A stretch of 64,000 bases of DNA from positions 199,139-263,138 of the forward strand of contig QEOQ01000663.1 in assembly GCA_010279815.1 (NCBI GenBank), written 5' to 3'. This DNA is from Brachionus plicatilis (lineage: Eukaryota; Rotifera; Eurotatoria; Ploima; Brachionidae). The position numbers and the translations under genes were made by a program. Numbering within the stretch: position 1 is the first letter of the stretch; every line of letters begins with the position of its first letter. Below are positions 61,601 through 64,000 of this stretch, piece by piece. The notes beneath the pieces were generated by a model. That model made no database searches and was not told the origin of the DNA. It was given only the letters and a program-made list of their open reading frames with translations.

Positions 61601-64000
61601 TCACATTGAGTACAATGAAATTCTCATGTTTTTCTGATTAGCAATAAAGATCCGAACTTAATTTGTTACGCAAACAAAACTACTCAGTGTGTCAAAAATT
61701 CCAATAAATAAAATTAAATTCTTCCACTGCTGAAAACAAAGCATAGCCTTATTTGTTATGTTTGAAGACAAATTGTTTTAGATAAAACATAAATAAGCAG
61801 ACTCATTGAAAAACATGGCCTTAAGATGATATAGCATAAATATAATGTTTTAATTAAGCCGCAATAGAGATAAGATTTTCCAAGTCTTTGTCTTAATTGA
61901 AATAAAAATAAACCATATAAAATAAACTGTTTATATCACAAAGTTTATATTATGTAATTGATCGTTGGGCTTAGGAAGTTTATTACAAAACCAATAATCA
62001 ACAACAGTTTTAGCATGCTGAATATTTTTATGTTTATAATATTTGTATTTAAATTTTAGAAATTATTAAAAACACCATTTAACATTATATTGTTTGGCAT
62101 ATCATTTTTGCCACCATCGTATTCCATAACCCAATTCATCATCTAATTCTCAAAACATATCAATACATTTGTTTAAAATATTGAGGTTTTTATTCCTGAT
62201 AATAGTGATTTCATTTTACTGAAACAAATTAGTTCCGGTTAAAAATTTATTATGATAAATATCTGTTTTTCCACCGTCTTTTTGTCAAAAATATAGGTGG
62301 TTTTAGTTAGACCTTTTTTAATTATTATTAGATTTTTTCAAAGACTTATTGATTTAAATCGATATTAAAATATTGAAAGAATTTTTTATTTTAAATAAAC
62401 AAAAAGTTTATCGAAATTTGTTGACGAAATTTTAATTATTCTTAATTTAGCTGCTTAGTGCATTAAATCAAATTTTGTTAAATCAAAAGTATACAAGCCA
62501 TTTCCTACTATCAAATTTGACAAGGAGTTTGTTCTATTTGAAAAATATTCCAAATGCTTCAAATAAGCTTCTTTTTATTCGGTACCTATTTTAATAAATA
62601 CTAAAAATGAAAAATAAGTCCCTCTGAGCTATTTACTAATTAAAGTCAATCAATATTAAGGTTTTGCTGTAAAATTTCAAATCCCTTGACTTACTTGAAA
62701 GCATAGCTATTTATTAGTTGCCAATATTGTGTCACTGAAACAATGGTACGCAGGTTCATCAAAATTTAATTCAGAATTTGGCACTTAAAAATTCTATCAA
62801 CAAAAAAAAAACAATTTTAGGCATCGAAATAATTTTTGTCGCTATTTTCTTAAAAAATTTGACACAATACTTGAATGCTGAATGAGAATGGAAAAAAGAC
62901 CAAATCTTGAAATTTTTGCTGCTTCAAAACAATTTAGGAATAATTCATTTATTAAAATAATAAAGATCAGAATAATAGTAGGACTCAAAAGAGTGTTTAA
63001 TTCATCAAACGAAAACTTAGATGAAATCTAAAGAGAGAGTTATGTCTAGATCATGAAATTTTAATATAGATTTATAGTTTTAGTTTTCATAGATATTTTG
63101 TTTTTAATTAGCTTTTGATTTCTGAGTCTAATGTATTTAAAGAAGGGAATAAATCAACTTCCTGAATGGAGCAATGTTTCTAATCGAATATTTCACGTTC
63201 AAGAAGCCTGAAAAAATGGCTTGAAAAAAGCTCGGATTTTTGCAATTGAACTTGAATAATTTACTTTATAACTATTTAACTTAATCATGGGATTAGCTAT
63301 TTAAAATATTTCAAAAATTAAATAGTTCTCAACTCTCTGGTGTGGATAAGAATGCAAGTTATAGTTTTTTTTTAAGACTTCAATCAATCATTTACGCTAA
63401 CTATTGAAATCATTAGCTATAAATTTTAAATTAAGATTTGTTTTTTTTATTCGTTTTTTATTTTTGGCAAAAATTTTGAGCATAAGAACATGATTTGCCA
63501 ACTTTATCGACTAATGCGACTGAAAAGCCTCAATTATTTATTCATAATTTAGTTTGTTCGATTGAAATTGTTTCATAATAATTTCCCTTATTTAATTCGA
63601 TCTATGTTTAATTAAATAATTAAAATTTTGAATTAGAAAAGAAATTTTTTTTGGACTTTTCACCGGTGTCTTTAATTTAAAAAATTTAAATTAGGACTAT
63701 AGGCTTTAACATTTAAATATTCGAACAAATTTCCTCAATCAATATAAAAAGTTGGATCAATAATTTTTAATTTTTCCCTTCTAAATTGTAAAAAACAATA
63801 AATTACTAAGTCAACTAATCTCTTCCCAAGGGATCATTCAAATGCAAAAAAAGTTAAATCAACTTTTTTAGAACAAATTACACCTACTTGGACGAGTTTT
63901 TAAAAACGGAAAATAGATTGCTAATCAAGCTTGGCTGCGAGGCAATTAATTTTTATTCATTAGACCGAGTGAAAAATTTTAGATATGAATGGGTAAAATT
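58618..64000. other. AT-rich intergenic region to the window edge
   Basis: About 5.4 kb with no frame of convincing composition, no splice-linked coding blocks and no clear repeat. The minus frame at 61394-61588 is Leu/Lys/Phe/Tyr-rich and probably chance. Confidence 0.5.

Overview
This window is AT-rich nuclear DNA of a small-genome invertebrate animal. The genes are unmistakably metazoan: tyrosine hydroxylase, an amidated-neuropeptide precursor, IFT172, RPGR, a CatSper2-like channel, mS35, ATG5 and TRDMT1. They are split by very short GT-AG introns, mostly 25-60 nt. The extreme AT content, tiny introns and a KRBA2-like integrase relic fit a monogonont rotifer such as Brachionus, but that assignment is inference. 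Gene models were rebuilt by hand by joining frames across splice sites and checking phase; most close perfectly.

Layout from left to right. Positions 1-811 hold the 3' part of an RTE-like LINE (minus). About 6 kb of AT-rich DNA with several candidate alternative first exons leads into a type II membrane dipeptidyl peptidase (plus, to 11675). Positions 12107-20375 are rich in repeats: an internally deleted piggyBac element, a jockey-type LINE relic, palindromic MITEs and a degenerate tandem repeat. An orphan intronless ORF (14673-15680) and MORN1 lie among them. TTC36 (21157-22917) carries an OTUD6B-like exon in one of its introns. Tyrosine hydroxylase (minus, 25314-23516) is divergent from mS35 (plus), which is followed by spermidine synthase and a neuropeptide precursor. 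A nucleoredoxin-like gene and the 15-exon IFT172 gene occupy the minus strand from 30818 to 42670; IFT172 carries transposon debris in one large intron. TRDMT1 (plus) and a single-exon CatSper2-like channel (minus) end 6 bp apart. A Rab-like GTPase (minus), a solo LTR with a clean target duplication, and the divergent pair ATG5 (minus) and RPGR (plus) follow. Positions 58618-64000 show no recognisable gene.

Several genes act in cilia or sperm flagella (IFT172, RPGR, CatSper2-like, possibly MORN1), others in neural function (tyrosine hydroxylase, neuropeptide precursor, the DPP6/10-like peptidase) or core metabolism (spermidine synthase, mS35, TRDMT1, ATG5). They look like an ordinary compact gene neighbourhood rather than one operating system. 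The most unusual structures are the TTC36/OTUD6B arrangement, in which the OTU exon has no start codon of its own, and the array of possible alternative first exons of the peptidase.
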